A stretch of 28,960 bases of DNA, from the NCBI GenBank assembly GCA_964528155.1, contig CAZGRL010000043.1, forward strand, positions 1 to 28,960, given 5' to 3'. Both the position numbers and the translations under genes were made by a program. The DNA comes from G001797105 sp964528155 (GTDB lineage: Bacteria; Chloroflexota; Anaerolineae; Anaerolineales; E44-bin32). Under the pieces are notes generated by a model. It was not told where the DNA came from. It saw nothing but the letters and a program-made list of their open reading frames with translations, and ran no database searches. This document shows positions 1-7,975 of this stretch, piece by piece (the first letter of the stretch is position 1; each line of letters starts with the position of its first letter).

Positions 1-1788
1 GGGGTCGAGCCCTATCTCGGCGGCGATTTCCTCCATCAGGGATTCCAGGGCGAACTCCGCCTGAGGTGCTCCATAGCCGCGGAAGGCCCCGGCGACGTGC
101 TTGTTGGTATACACGACCTTCCCCACGAAACGCAGGTCCTGGCAGCGGTACGTCGCCAGGCCCCGCTGGCCGGTCACACCGCAGACCGTCATGCCGTGGG
201 TACCGTAGGCGCCCGTGTCCTCGATCACGTACAGGTCGAGGGCCTTCAGCGTGCCGTCATTCATGACGCCGGCGCGGTAGGACAGCACTTGCGGGTGGCG
301 TGATCGAGCGCTGGTGAATTCGAGTTCGCGCGTGTATTCAAACCGCACCGGGCGGCCGGTGGCTAGAGTCAGGTGAGCGCACAGGTCCTCGATCAGCATC
401 TCTTGCTTGCCTCCGAAACCACCGCCGATCCGAGCTTTGACCACCCGGATCCGCTTGACAGGCAAGCCGAGGAGCGGGGCTACCATGCGGCGCACGTGGA
501 AAGGCACCTGGGTGCTCGTCCGGATCACCAAGCGATCATCTTCATCCCAGTAGGTGACCACCACGTGGGGTTCTATGGAGGCTTGCTGTACCTAGTGCAC
601 TCGATAGGTGCGCTGGAAAACCCTGTCGGCCTTCTTCAGCGCTCCTTCTACGTTGCCGACTTCGGAGTGCAGCCTGACGGCGATGTTGTGCTCGACGTCT
701 TCAATCTCGATCCCATCCGCCTCGTCGTGGATCATCGGCGCGCCATCTTTCATGGCCACTTCGGGATCGAACACCGCCGGCAGCACCTCATAGTCCACTT
801 CAATCAGATCCAGAGCCTGTCGGGCGATTTCGGGGGACTCGGCTGCCACAATGGCCACGCGGTCACCCACGTAGCGGACCTTAGAGTCCAGGCTCACTTG
901 ATCCCACGGAAGGGGATTGGGATACGACTGCCCGCCCGAGGCGTAGAGCACACGCGCCACATCTTTGTAAGTGAGCACAGCCTCCACCCCCGGAAGCGCC
1001 TTGGCTTCGGAAGTGTCAATGGACCGAATACGGGCATGTGCATGTGGGCTGGTCAGCATGGCCGCGTGGAGCATGCCGGGCAGATCCTTGTCGTCGGTAA
1101 AGACCGGCCGTCCCTTGACAAGCTTCACGGCATCGACCTTCGGTTCAGGGTGAGCCACCACCTGGGCGGTCGACGCTCCGGTGGACGGAGCCTGGAGGTC
1201 TACCTTGGGTTTGACCGCCACGCGTGTTCCCGAGCTCCCCACCTGCGGCTGCTCTTCAGATGCCGTGCCGCCGTCGATTGGCTCAAACAAGAGCGGAATG
1301 CCTTGGCTCTCGAAAGGCGCGACGGCCTCCCCACGCAGCACGGCTGCCGCCCGAAGCATGGCCTGCACCGGTTTGACGTAGCCGGTGCAACGGCAAAGCA
1401 CGCCGCTCAATGCTTCTCGGCATTCGGTTTCTGTCAGAGCGGGAACCCGACGAAGAAGATCCTGCGTGGCGAGCACCATGGCCGGCGTGCAGTAGCCACA
1501 TTGTATGGCGCCCGTTTCCACGAAAGCGCGTTGGATCGGGTGGAGCTCATGGGACTCGGCCATGCCCTCCGCGGTTTCAATCACGTGGCCGTCGGCCTGG
1601 GCCGCGTACATCACACATGTCGGCATGAGGCGACCATCGATCAACACGCTACATGCACCACACTCGCCGGTCTCGCAGCCGTGTTTGACGCTCCACACCT
1701 GCATACGCCGGAGCGCAGCCATCAGCTTCTCGTTCGACTCGATCTCCGCCTCGACCTTCTGGCCATTGAGCGTGAATCGGATCTTCAT
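1..1788 (-). pseudogene. Fused [2Fe-2S]/molybdopterin subunit of a xanthine-dehydrogenase-type enzyme, with in-frame TAG; 3' end outside window
   Basis: Catalytic subunit of a molybdenum hydroxylase (XdhD/aldehyde-oxidoreductase layout), expected to hydroxylate a purine or aldehyde in the cytoplasm. The N-terminus has a plant-type [2Fe-2S] domain (Cys38, 43, 46, 58), then a second [2Fe-2S] domain (Cys97, 100, 132, 134), a linker, and the a/b-hammerhead of the molybdenum part from about residue 215. The frame is open for 398 codons, then meets TAG at 592-594. The same frame continues without another stop to position 1 and still encodes conserved molybdopterin-binding sequence, including the motif GGGFGGK and an FRGYG motif. 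The reading frame is therefore intact apart from one codon. Either the gene is newly inactivated, or the stop is read through, or it is a base error. The start overlaps the FAD-subunit stop (ATGA). The fused architecture plus a separate FAD gene matches E. coli XdhD/YgfM. Substrate is not determinable from sequence. Confidence 0.85.
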
Positions 1789-2636
1789 CCTTCACCTACC
1801 TTGCTCAACGCAGCCGTCGCTGCCCGGACGGCGAGTCGCCCCATCATTCGCCGTTGGTATTCGGCGCTTGCCCTGAACTCCTGCCTGGGTTCGACGCCTT
1901 GTTCCACCATCCCAGCCAGATCCTCCATCATGACCTCCTCCGGCGTTGAACCCTCAAGGGCGGATTCAGCCGCTCCGATTCGCCGGGGCGAAAGGCCAAC
2001 ACTCGCTACGGCAATGCGGGAAGAGGTCAGTCTGCCTGCTCCAAGGCTCAGTCCGACGGCGGCTGCCGCCAAGGCCTGGTCCATGGGCGACCGCGCTAGC
2101 CACGCCAAATCCCAGCCATGCTTGCCGACCTGGGGTATAGGCAAACGCAACTCCATGAGCAGACCGCGAGGGGCTGAGTCAGGTTCCGCGAGCAGGCCTT
2201 CCACAGGAAGCACACGCTCTTCCGGCGTCAAGAAGACCGCCTCGCAACCAATGGCCAGCAGTGCCAGGGCCAATTCCGGTGGCCCCGACGGCGTCATGAG
2301 AGTTCCCCCAACGGTGGCCAGATTTCTCATCCCATAATGAGCCAGTCTGCGCGCAGCGGTGTGGATCAGGCCCCCGAAAGACGAGCGTGTCGCGTCACCC
2401 TCGACCAACTGCTCCAGAGGGGTCATGGATCCGATCGCCAACACATCGTCCCGCCGCTGGACATAGGCCAAGTCCAAGTGGGACAGATCGAGCATAGAGG
2501 TCCGAGCCCACGCGTCGGGCGCATCTACCCTGGGACCAAACCACAGGACGCCAACGTCCTCATTTCCTTTGGCCAACAGGGCCCCGGCCTCCTCTGACGT
2601 CTTGGGCCGCAGGATAGATCGCGTTGCGTTCCTCAT
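1785..2636 (-). CDS. FAD-binding subunit of xanthine-dehydrogenase-type molybdenum hydroxylase (YgfM/CoxM-like)
   Basis: About 283 residues, the usual size of CoxM/XdhB/YgfM flavin subunits, which carry electrons from the Fe-S clusters to the acceptor. A conserved FAD-loop motif is visible (RNLATVGGTL, about residues 104-113), followed by a conserved segment of the family (PELALALLAIG) and a CO-dehydrogenase flavoprotein C-terminal domain ending in a YQRRM segment. The usual first AGGT-type motif is poor: FGPRVDAP lies where E. coli YgfM has AGGSKLNA. I chose the ATG at 2636, which has an AAGGAG ribosome site six bases upstream. A GTG one codon earlier (2639) is possible but too close to that site. 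The stop overlaps the start of the molybdenum subunit, so the two are translationally coupled. It lies downstream of the ygeW-like gene across a 400-base gap. Confidence 0.85.
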   Translation of the reverse strand: MRNATRSILRPKTSEEAGALLAKGNEDVGVLWFGPRVDAPDAWARTSMLDLSHLDLAYVQRRDDVLAIGSMTPLEQLVEGDATRSSFGGLIHTAARRLAHYGMRNLATVGGTLMTPSGPPELALALLAIGCEAVFLTPEERVLPVEGLLAEPDSAPRGLLMELRLPIPQVGKHGWDLAWLARSPMDQALAAAAVGLSLGAGRLTSSRIAVASVGLSPRRIGAAESALEGSTPEEVMMEDLAGMVEQGVEPRQEFRASAEYQRRMMGRLAVRAATAALSKVGEG

Positions 2637-3047
2637 CACCTGCTCCTTCCAATCACCCCCGGCGGACTAAGTTGGGCGCGGCGCGCCGAGCTCTCCGATA
2701 ACCCTCACAGTGTTGGGCCCATTCTTCGCATGCCCGGATCTCTTTTCAGGCAAGGAGCAGAAATCCGTCGGAGGCACCTAGCGCTCGAGGCTCCTCTCAT
2801 GACGCCCCGTGCCGAGCTGGTGTTCAGGTTCCAGCTTGACAGTCAGCTGAGCCAGCCCGCCCGAGACGGACACTCCCGGGTTGGATAGGTCATCGCTGCC
2901 TTCCTTGGTTCGACTTTCCACTCACTCATGGAAGCACACGATGGCCCCTTCTTTGACAAGATCCTATTTTGCTCCGATTCACGGGACACTAGGGTAGCCT
3001 GTGACCCCTCACCGGAGCCCTTCGCCCAGAACGAACGGGTGATCCGA
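2637..3047. other. Intergenic gap between ygeW-like gene and FAD subunit
   Basis: No convincing reading frame or RNA gene. The length (about 400 bases) leaves room for a separate promoter for the FAD/molybdenum subunits, but I see no strong -35/-10 pair. A GGCGCGCC palindrome lies near 2679-2686. A GGTTCGACT string near 2908 is not a tRNA T-arm because its flanks do not pair. Confidence 0.5.
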
Positions 3048-4040
3048 TCAGGCGCGTCCGCCCATAGTCAGCGCCATGATTGACTTCTGCACGTGCAGGC
3101 GATTCTCTGCTTGCTTGTAGATCACCGATCGGGGCCCGTCAATCACATCATCATCGGCTTCATGCCCACGGTCGATGGGCATGCAGTGCATATAGACCGC
3201 ATGCTTCTTGGCCAGCGCCATCCTCTGCTGCGTGACACGCCATGACTTGTTCTGATCCGCCATGGCCTCCACTTCAGCCTCATTCTCTGTGACCATGATG
3301 GGGCCCCACGATTTGGCGTACAGGAAGTCGGCATCTTTGAAAGCCTCCTCCATGTCGTTGGTTTCAGTAAGCTCGACGCCAGCCTCGTCGGCGAAGACGC
3401 GTGCTCGTTCCATCACGTCCGGCATCAGGTGATAGCCTTCAGGGTAGGCCAGGGTGACATTCATGCCAAAACGAGGCATCAGCCAAACGAGAGACTGCGG
3501 GACGGACAGCGGGCGGACGTACTTTGGGGCATACGTCCATGAAATCACGAACTTGCGCTCCCGCAAGTCGCGACCGAAGAGCTCAGTGAGCGTCATCAGG
3601 TCCGCCATGGCCTGACATGGGTGGTCTACATCGTCCTGCATGCTGATGATAGGAACGTCGGCGTACTGCGCCATCTCGTAGAGATACTTGTTTCCGATGC
3701 CGGTACGACAGTCGCGTATGGCAATGCCATTGCCATAGCTGCTGAGCACAATGCCGGTATCCTTGGCGTTTTCGCCATGGCCTATCTGGGTCGCCTTTGG
3801 CTCGAGGTAAATGGCGTGGCCGCCGAGCTGCGTCATACCAGTCTCGAACGAGTTGCGCGTGCGGGTACTCTCTTCAAAGAAGAGCATATAGAGCGTCCGC
3901 GCACGTAGTATCTGGTCGTGCAACGCGCCCATAGCAGACTCGCCCTTGAGGGTGAAGGCCAGATCGATGACTGTGTTCAGGTCCTCCACAGTCCAATCCG
4001 GAGTGCAAATGAAGTCCTTCTGAAAAAGCTTCGTGTTCAT
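3048..4040 (-). CDS. ygeW: Knotted carbamoyltransferase, YgeW/ornithine-carbamoyltransferase family
   Basis: 330 residues. The aspartate/ornithine carbamoyltransferase fold is clear: carbamoyl-phosphate loop STRTR (58-62), a DDVDHPCQAM segment (136-145), the knot-type stretch SWTYAPKYVRPLSVPQ (167-182) that matches YgeW and acetylornithine transcarbamylases, and a HCMP motif (285-288) in place of HCLP. Known family members transfer carbamoyl to an amine, or run the reverse, phosphorolytic reaction that gives carbamoyl phosphate. The acceptor of YgeW itself is not settled. The start at 4040 is set by AGGAG a few bases upstream. The open frame extends 87 codons further upstream, but that part overlaps ygeY and looks like shadow sequence. 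It is shorter than E. coli YgeW (about 396 aa). It lies 53 bases downstream of the ygeY-like gene and is probably cotranscribed with it. A plain ornithine carbamoyltransferase is less likely, given the knot region and the partner gene. Confidence 0.82.
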   Translation of the reverse strand: MNTKLFQKDFICTPDWTVEDLNTVIDLAFTLKGESAMGALHDQILRARTLYMLFFEESTRTRNSFETGMTQLGGHAIYLEPKATQIGHGENAKDTGIVLSSYGNGIAIRDCRTGIGNKYLYEMAQYADVPIISMQDDVDHPCQAMADLMTLTELFGRDLRERKFVISWTYAPKYVRPLSVPQSLVWLMPRFGMNVTLAYPEGYHLMPDVMERARVFADEAGVELTETNDMEEAFKDADFLYAKSWGPIMVTENEAEVEAMADQNKSWRVTQQRMALAKKHAVYMHCMPIDRGHEADDDVIDGPRSVIYKQAENRLHVQKSIMALTMGGRA

Positions 4041-4093
4041 CGATGTCTCCTGCCTATTTGTGGCAATTGGGGATGCGTACACATGGATTCCGA

Positions 4094-5305
4094 TCAGGCC
4101 CGCTCTACGTACATCAAGGGAAAGAGCGCGTAGAAGGCCGCCGCCTTTTCCAACTTTGTCAGGTCCACCTGGTCTTCCGCGCTGTGCACGAATCTCTCCT
4201 CCTGGGGACCGAAGCCGAGGGTGGGGATCCCGGCCTCGCCGGCCGAGTAGGCACCGTCGGTGCTGAACCGCCAGACGCCCACCCGAGGCGGGCTTTGCCA
4301 TAGAGCCGCGCAGGTAGCTTTGCCGGCGTCAAGGAGAGGATGGCGCTCGTCAAGCAACCAGCCCGGGAAAAAGCTCGGGCCGTCGAGGCGCTGCCCGGTA
4401 TGGGTGAGCACTCGCTGGTCGGGGATGCGAGCATCGGCACCCAGCGGTCCGACCACACGATGGATCCCGTCAAGTATTTCTCCCATCGTCTCTCCGGGGG
4501 CCAACCGCCGGTCGACGGTGACCTCGCACCAGCTGGGCACCGAATTGGGCGTGTGCGGCCCGTCGATCAGGGTCACTACCTGCGTGTCCTGGCCGAAGAT
4601 GGGGTGAGTGGGCAGGCCGGCGTTCATGTCTTCGAGGGCACGGACCACAGGGAGCATCTTCAGCAGGGCGCTCTGACCCATTTGTGGCTGGCTGGCGTGG
4701 GCGGACTTGCCGGTCGTGCGGACGTGCACTTCACAGCGGCCACGCTGGCCTCGGCGCAGGCTGAGGTCCGTCGCTTCGGCGAGCAAGACGATTTCCGGGC
4801 GTAGGCCATCCCGCTCCACGAGCGACCGCAAGGCAAAGCCCTCGGCATCCTCCTCAAGAGTGGCCCCCATCACGATTAGGGTGAAGTCAGCCTCCAGACG
4901 GAGCGTCTTCAGAATGGCCGCGCCGTAGACGATGGAAGCCACCCCGCCCTTGCAATCGGAGGCGCCCAGGCCCCACATGGCCCCATTCTCGACAACAGGC
5001 TCAAGTGGAGGGTGTGGCCACTCGTCCTCATCGGCGACCTCGTTCGTGTCGAGGTGGGCGTCGTAGAGGATCAACCGCGATCCGTGACCCATGCGCCCAA
5101 GCGCATTACCTGCCGTGTCCATCCACACCTCGTCGCAGCCGACTTCGCGAAGTTCCTGCAACGAGCGCTCCACAGCATCCTTCTCCGCCCCCGTGTAGCT
5201 CCGGATGCGGATGAGGTCAGCCAGAAACTGCTGCTGGCGCCCTTTCAAGCTTGTGGCAGCTGCGCGGATGCGGCCGGCCAGATCGTACCAGGACTCGGTT
5301 GCCAC
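4094..5305 (-). CDS. ygeY: YgeY-family M20 metallohydrolase (selenium/purine-metabolism linked)
   Basis: 403 residues, close to E. coli YgeY. M20/M28 metal ligands are visible: HLD (His84, Asp86), Asp117 in GASDCKGG, the Glu pair 151-152 (LEED), and a late His in the C-terminal part. The YgeY-like signature RGQRGR and a C-terminal FSTDG...GFGP...H pattern are present. Family members are cytosolic dinuclear zinc amidases or peptidases, and YgeY occurs with YgeW/YgeX in anaerobic purine breakdown. The start is GTG at 5305, with AAGGAG six bases upstream. It is the first gene of the minus-strand block, which also includes ygeW and, further on, the molybdenum hydroxylase genes. Exact substrate unknown. 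Confidence 0.82.
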   Translation of the reverse strand: MATESWYDLAGRIRAAATSLKGRQQQFLADLIRIRSYTGAEKDAVERSLQELREVGCDEVWMDTAGNALGRMGHGSRLILYDAHLDTNEVADEDEWPHPPLEPVVENGAMWGLGASDCKGGVASIVYGAAILKTLRLEADFTLIVMGATLEEDAEGFALRSLVERDGLRPEIVLLAEATDLSLRRGQRGRCEVHVRTTGKSAHASQPQMGQSALLKMLPVVRALEDMNAGLPTHPIFGQDTQVVTLIDGPHTPNSVPSWCEVTVDRRLAPGETMGEILDGIHRVVGPLGADARIPDQRVLTHTGQRLDGPSFFPGWLLDERHPLLDAGKATCAALWQSPPRVGVWRFSTDGAYSAGEAGIPTLGFGPQEERFVHSAEDQVDLTKLEKAAAFYALFPLMYVERA

Positions 5306-6442
5306 ACTCTTCTCCTTCGGACCATCGATCCTCCGGTGGCCCGGCGCAAGGGAACGGCGAAAAGACGCACCGCCAGCCCCATCGGGACCGACGCGCTTCT
5401 GATCTTCCGCCGAAGTCGGCGGCCTGATGGGAAAGCTACCGCCCGAGGCCGCTTAGAGGATAGGATTTTACCGTCCTGGGGTTTCAAGTGACAAATGACA
5501 CATGACGGCTGTCAGATGCCACTTGACAGCATCTCGGGGGACGTCTATCTTTTAGGGCGTGAATCGGCTCGCCGTCCAAGCTGGCGGCGCCTGACGCAGC
5601 TTCGCAACGGGCGCCATCGCCTATGCTTCATGATGGGGGGAGTGTGCCTCTGGGCAGGAGCAGGCCAAGAAACGCCCGCCGACCGGGAAGGTGGTGCTGG
5701 AAATCGCTCATGCTCTCCCCTGCCTGTGTGGAGTCGCCTGCTGCCGGCCGCAAAGACGAGACTCAGGCTGTCCTTCTCAGCCTAGAAATAACCGACGCCA
5801 TTGTCTCATCAACTCTCCTTCACGCAGGCTCTTTCGGGCAGCCTGATGGTGGATTGTGAAGTCTTTTGTGTGTTGAAGGGCGACTCAAGCAAAATGAGAT
5901 CTGAGGGAACTGGCTCGTAGGGGAGGTTTGAGGAGCCTCTAGCGTCTCAATCCGACGGTCGTCTGACGAGCCAACTCCGGCGGTTCTTGCAAGGGATTCG
6001 AGAGCCGGGGGCGAGCGGGGCTGACGGAAAGACCGGGTAGAATGAGGCGACATCGATCAGCCCTTGGCCGCCTTCTCGCCATCCTTCGAGCATGTCAGAC
6101 CCACATGCGCCGCAAACGGTCCGGAGGGTTATCACTACGGAGCTCGTAGTCGCAGCCGCGGGGTACTGTGTCAATGGCGTGCATGCACTTGCGTCCCCAC
6201 GCAACGGTACCGCCTCACGCCACCCGATTGACACCTCGCGCCATTCCTTCTCCCGGATTCCACGGACCGAAGCTCGGAGTGCTGGGGGCAAGTGGCCGTG
6301 AAATGACGGGACACAACCTAGTCGAGAATCTCGCGCAAAAGGAGGCGGTTCCCCGAGAAATCGAATTGGCAATCAAGACAGAAGCAGGCAAGATGAGGCC
6401 CTTCCAGCAATTGCGAGCCAAAACTAAGGAATGGAGGAAGCA
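5306..6442. other. 1.1-kb divergent intergenic region
   Basis: Separates the minus-strand ygeY block from the plus-strand transporter block, so it must hold the promoters of both. I find no recognisable protein in any frame apart from a doubtful 47-codon frame at its right end. It contains a cluster of TGACA repeats and an inverted repeat near 5489-5530, listed separately. No clear sigma-70 promoter could be placed. Confidence 0.55.
5508..5530. promoter_or_regulatory. Inverted repeat GCTGTCA-N9-TGACAGC, possible operator
   Basis: Perfect 7-base arms at 5508-5514 and 5524-5530, 9 bases apart. They are preceded by direct copies of TGACA at 5489-5493 and 5496-5500 and a TGAC at 5503-5506. It lies about 200 bases upstream of the ygeY start, on the side expected for a binding site. 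A hairpin role is also possible. No regulator gene is in the window. Confidence 0.3.
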
Positions 6443-6446
6443 ATGA
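6303..6446 (+). CDS. Possible 47-residue small protein overlapping the solute-binding protein start
   Basis: The frame runs from ATG at 6303 to a TGA that overlaps the ATG of the lipoprotein gene (ATGA at 6443-6446). The peptide is rich in Lys, Glu, Gln and Arg and reads as amphipathic helix rather than the Arg/Pro-rich product typical of shadow frames here. A weak ribosome site precedes it. No family recognised. It may be a leader peptide, or chance. Confidence 0.2.
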   Translation: MTGHNLVENLAQKEAVPREIELAIKTEAGKMRPFQQLRAKTKEWRKQ

Positions 6447-7861
6447 TGAAGCCGAATGCGCTTTCCAGAGTTGTTGGCGCCCTCGCCATTCTGGCCGTCC
6501 TGGCATCTTGCGCGCCTGCACCGGCCGCGGCGCCGACGACGGCCCCAGCTGCTGCCACGGCAGTATCGACTGCTCCGCCCGCACCAACAGAAGCCATGGC
6601 CGAGGCGCAAGATGTGGTCACCTGGTGGGAATTCGACCAGAACAACACAGATCCGAAGGCCGACGAGCATGTCGGGAACTTCGCATTGGCCGCAGCCATC
6701 CCTCTCTTCAATGAGAAGTTTGCCGGCCAGTGGAATTGGGTGAACATCCCCAAGGCCTTCGATCAGAAGGACGCCGAGCTGATCGCCGCGGTGGATGCCG
6801 GCGGCGAGGTGCCAGACGCCTATGAAGTCGCCGATGGCGTGACCTCCTTCTACCAGCATGGGACGCTCCAAGACATCACCGATTGGGCCCAGGCACAGCC
6901 TTGGTTCAAGGATCTTGACCCGAGCACGCTCACCGTCTGCTCCGGACCTGATGGCAGACTGTATTGCGTGCCGATCACCGATCGCCCCCAGCTGGTATAC
7001 GTGTGGAATGATCGCTACCCCAACGGCTTCCCGACCTCGGTCGATGACTTCATGACCCAGGCCGCCGCGCTGAAGGAACAGGGCTACTACGCCATCTCGT
7101 TCTTCGGCTCAACCGACAAGGGCGGACAGGGGATCTATCGCGGCCTCGGCACGATTCAGCAGTCGTTTGGTGGGCGCGTCGATGATGGCAATGGCAAGAT
7201 GCTCCTGAACACACCCCAAAACATCGCGTTCATCGAGTTCGTACGCGAGATCGTGGCCAAGGGTTACGTACCCGACATCGCCTTCGCCGGCGGATTCCAG
7301 GAAGAGGAAGCCTTCAAGGATTCCTCCGCTGGGGCTTTCCCCACCGGGGCTGACGGGTATGTCTTCTTGAACCCGCTCACCGCACCTGACGGGAAGAAGT
7401 ATGACCAGGGCAATGAGAATGACTTCCTGAGCGCGGTGGCCGACGGCGAGATCTACCTGTCTCCATTCTTCTCCGCGGTTGCAGGCCAGAAACCCGGCTG
7501 CCATATCGCCGGGACGGGCGTCGGCATCCCCGTTGGAGCTAAGAACGTCGATGGCGCCAAGGCCTACATCAACTGGCTCATAAGCCCCGAGGAGAACGCC
7601 ATGTTCGTATCCGGCATTGGCTCAGCCCCCGCGCTGACCACATCCATGTCGGACCCGGCCTTCCAGACTCCCTACTTCGAGGAGCTCAAGAAGGTGAACA
7701 GCGAACAGGCCTGTAAGCCTTGGTACGGCTCCTTGGCAGATCCGGCGGCCGCTCAGCCCCTAGTCATGAACGTCTTCTACAAGCTGATCAAGCAGGATCC
7801 GACCGCCGACATCGCCTCGGAACTGACGGCAGCAGAGGAACAATACAACTCGACTCACTAG
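6443..7861 (+). CDS. ABC transporter extracellular solute-binding lipoprotein (SBP family 1, CUT1 type)
   Basis: About 472 residues. A signal peptide with a hydrophobic core ends in the lipobox LASC (Cys23), followed by a 30-residue Ala/Pro/Thr linker, then a periplasmic-binding fold starting at VVTWWEF. This is the substrate receptor, anchored to the outer face of the membrane. The start at 6443 fits GGAGG at 6433-6437; an ATG at 6431 would put the ribosome site inside the gene. Two permease genes follow, so this is a maltose/glycerol-phosphate-type importer. Many Trp, Tyr and Phe residues suggest a sugar-like ligand, but the downstream amine-oxidising genes point to a nitrogen-containing one. 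Ends in TAG, so TAG works as a normal stop in this genome. Confidence 0.92.
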   Translation: MMKPNALSRVVGALAILAVLASCAPAPAAAPTTAPAAATAVSTAPPAPTEAMAEAQDVVTWWEFDQNNTDPKADEHVGNFALAAAIPLFNEKFAGQWNWVNIPKAFDQKDAELIAAVDAGGEVPDAYEVADGVTSFYQHGTLQDITDWAQAQPWFKDLDPSTLTVCSGPDGRLYCVPITDRPQLVYVWNDRYPNGFPTSVDDFMTQAAALKEQGYYAISFFGSTDKGGQGIYRGLGTIQQSFGGRVDDGNGKMLLNTPQNIAFIEFVREIVAKGYVPDIAFAGGFQEEEAFKDSSAGAFPTGADGYVFLNPLTAPDGKKYDQGNENDFLSAVADGEIYLSPFFSAVAGQKPGCHIAGTGVGIPVGAKNVDGAKAYINWLISPEENAMFVSGIGSAPALTTSMSDPAFQTPYFEELKKVNSEQACKPWYGSLADPAAAQPLVMNVFYKLIKQDPTADIASELTAAEEQYNSTH

Positions 7862-7902
7862 CCGGCACTCGCGACGCCACTTCTCGATCGCGGGTTTGAA
7901 GC

Positions 7903-7936
7903 GCAGGGTGGCAAGAAGTCAGGCTTGCCACCCTGC
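7903..7936 (+). terminator. Strong 13-bp hairpin between binding protein and permeases
   Basis: Perfect 13-base arms at 7903-7915 and 7924-7936 around an 8-base loop. There is no long T run after it (TTCC follows), so it is more likely a 3'-end stabiliser or partial terminator that lets the binding protein be made in excess of the permeases, as in other CUT1 operons. Confidence 0.7.
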
Positions 7937-7975
7937 TTCCGTCTATCCTAGAATGGTTCCAGAAAGGCCGATTGC

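Noticed and set aside
373..2337. A 654-codon plus-strand open frame
   Set aside because: It lies antisense to the FAD and molybdenum subunits, whose protein motifs are unmistakable. Its product is His/Arg-rich with no domain; a shadow of GC-rich coding DNA.
2905..2925. tRNA T-arm-like GGTTCGACT
   Set aside because: The flanking five-base stems do not pair and no acceptor, D or anticodon arm can be drawn.
4041..4301. N-terminal extension of the carbamoyltransferase frame
   Set aside because: Overlaps the ygeY 3' end, is Arg/Gly-rich and unconserved; a good ribosome site marks the start at 4040.
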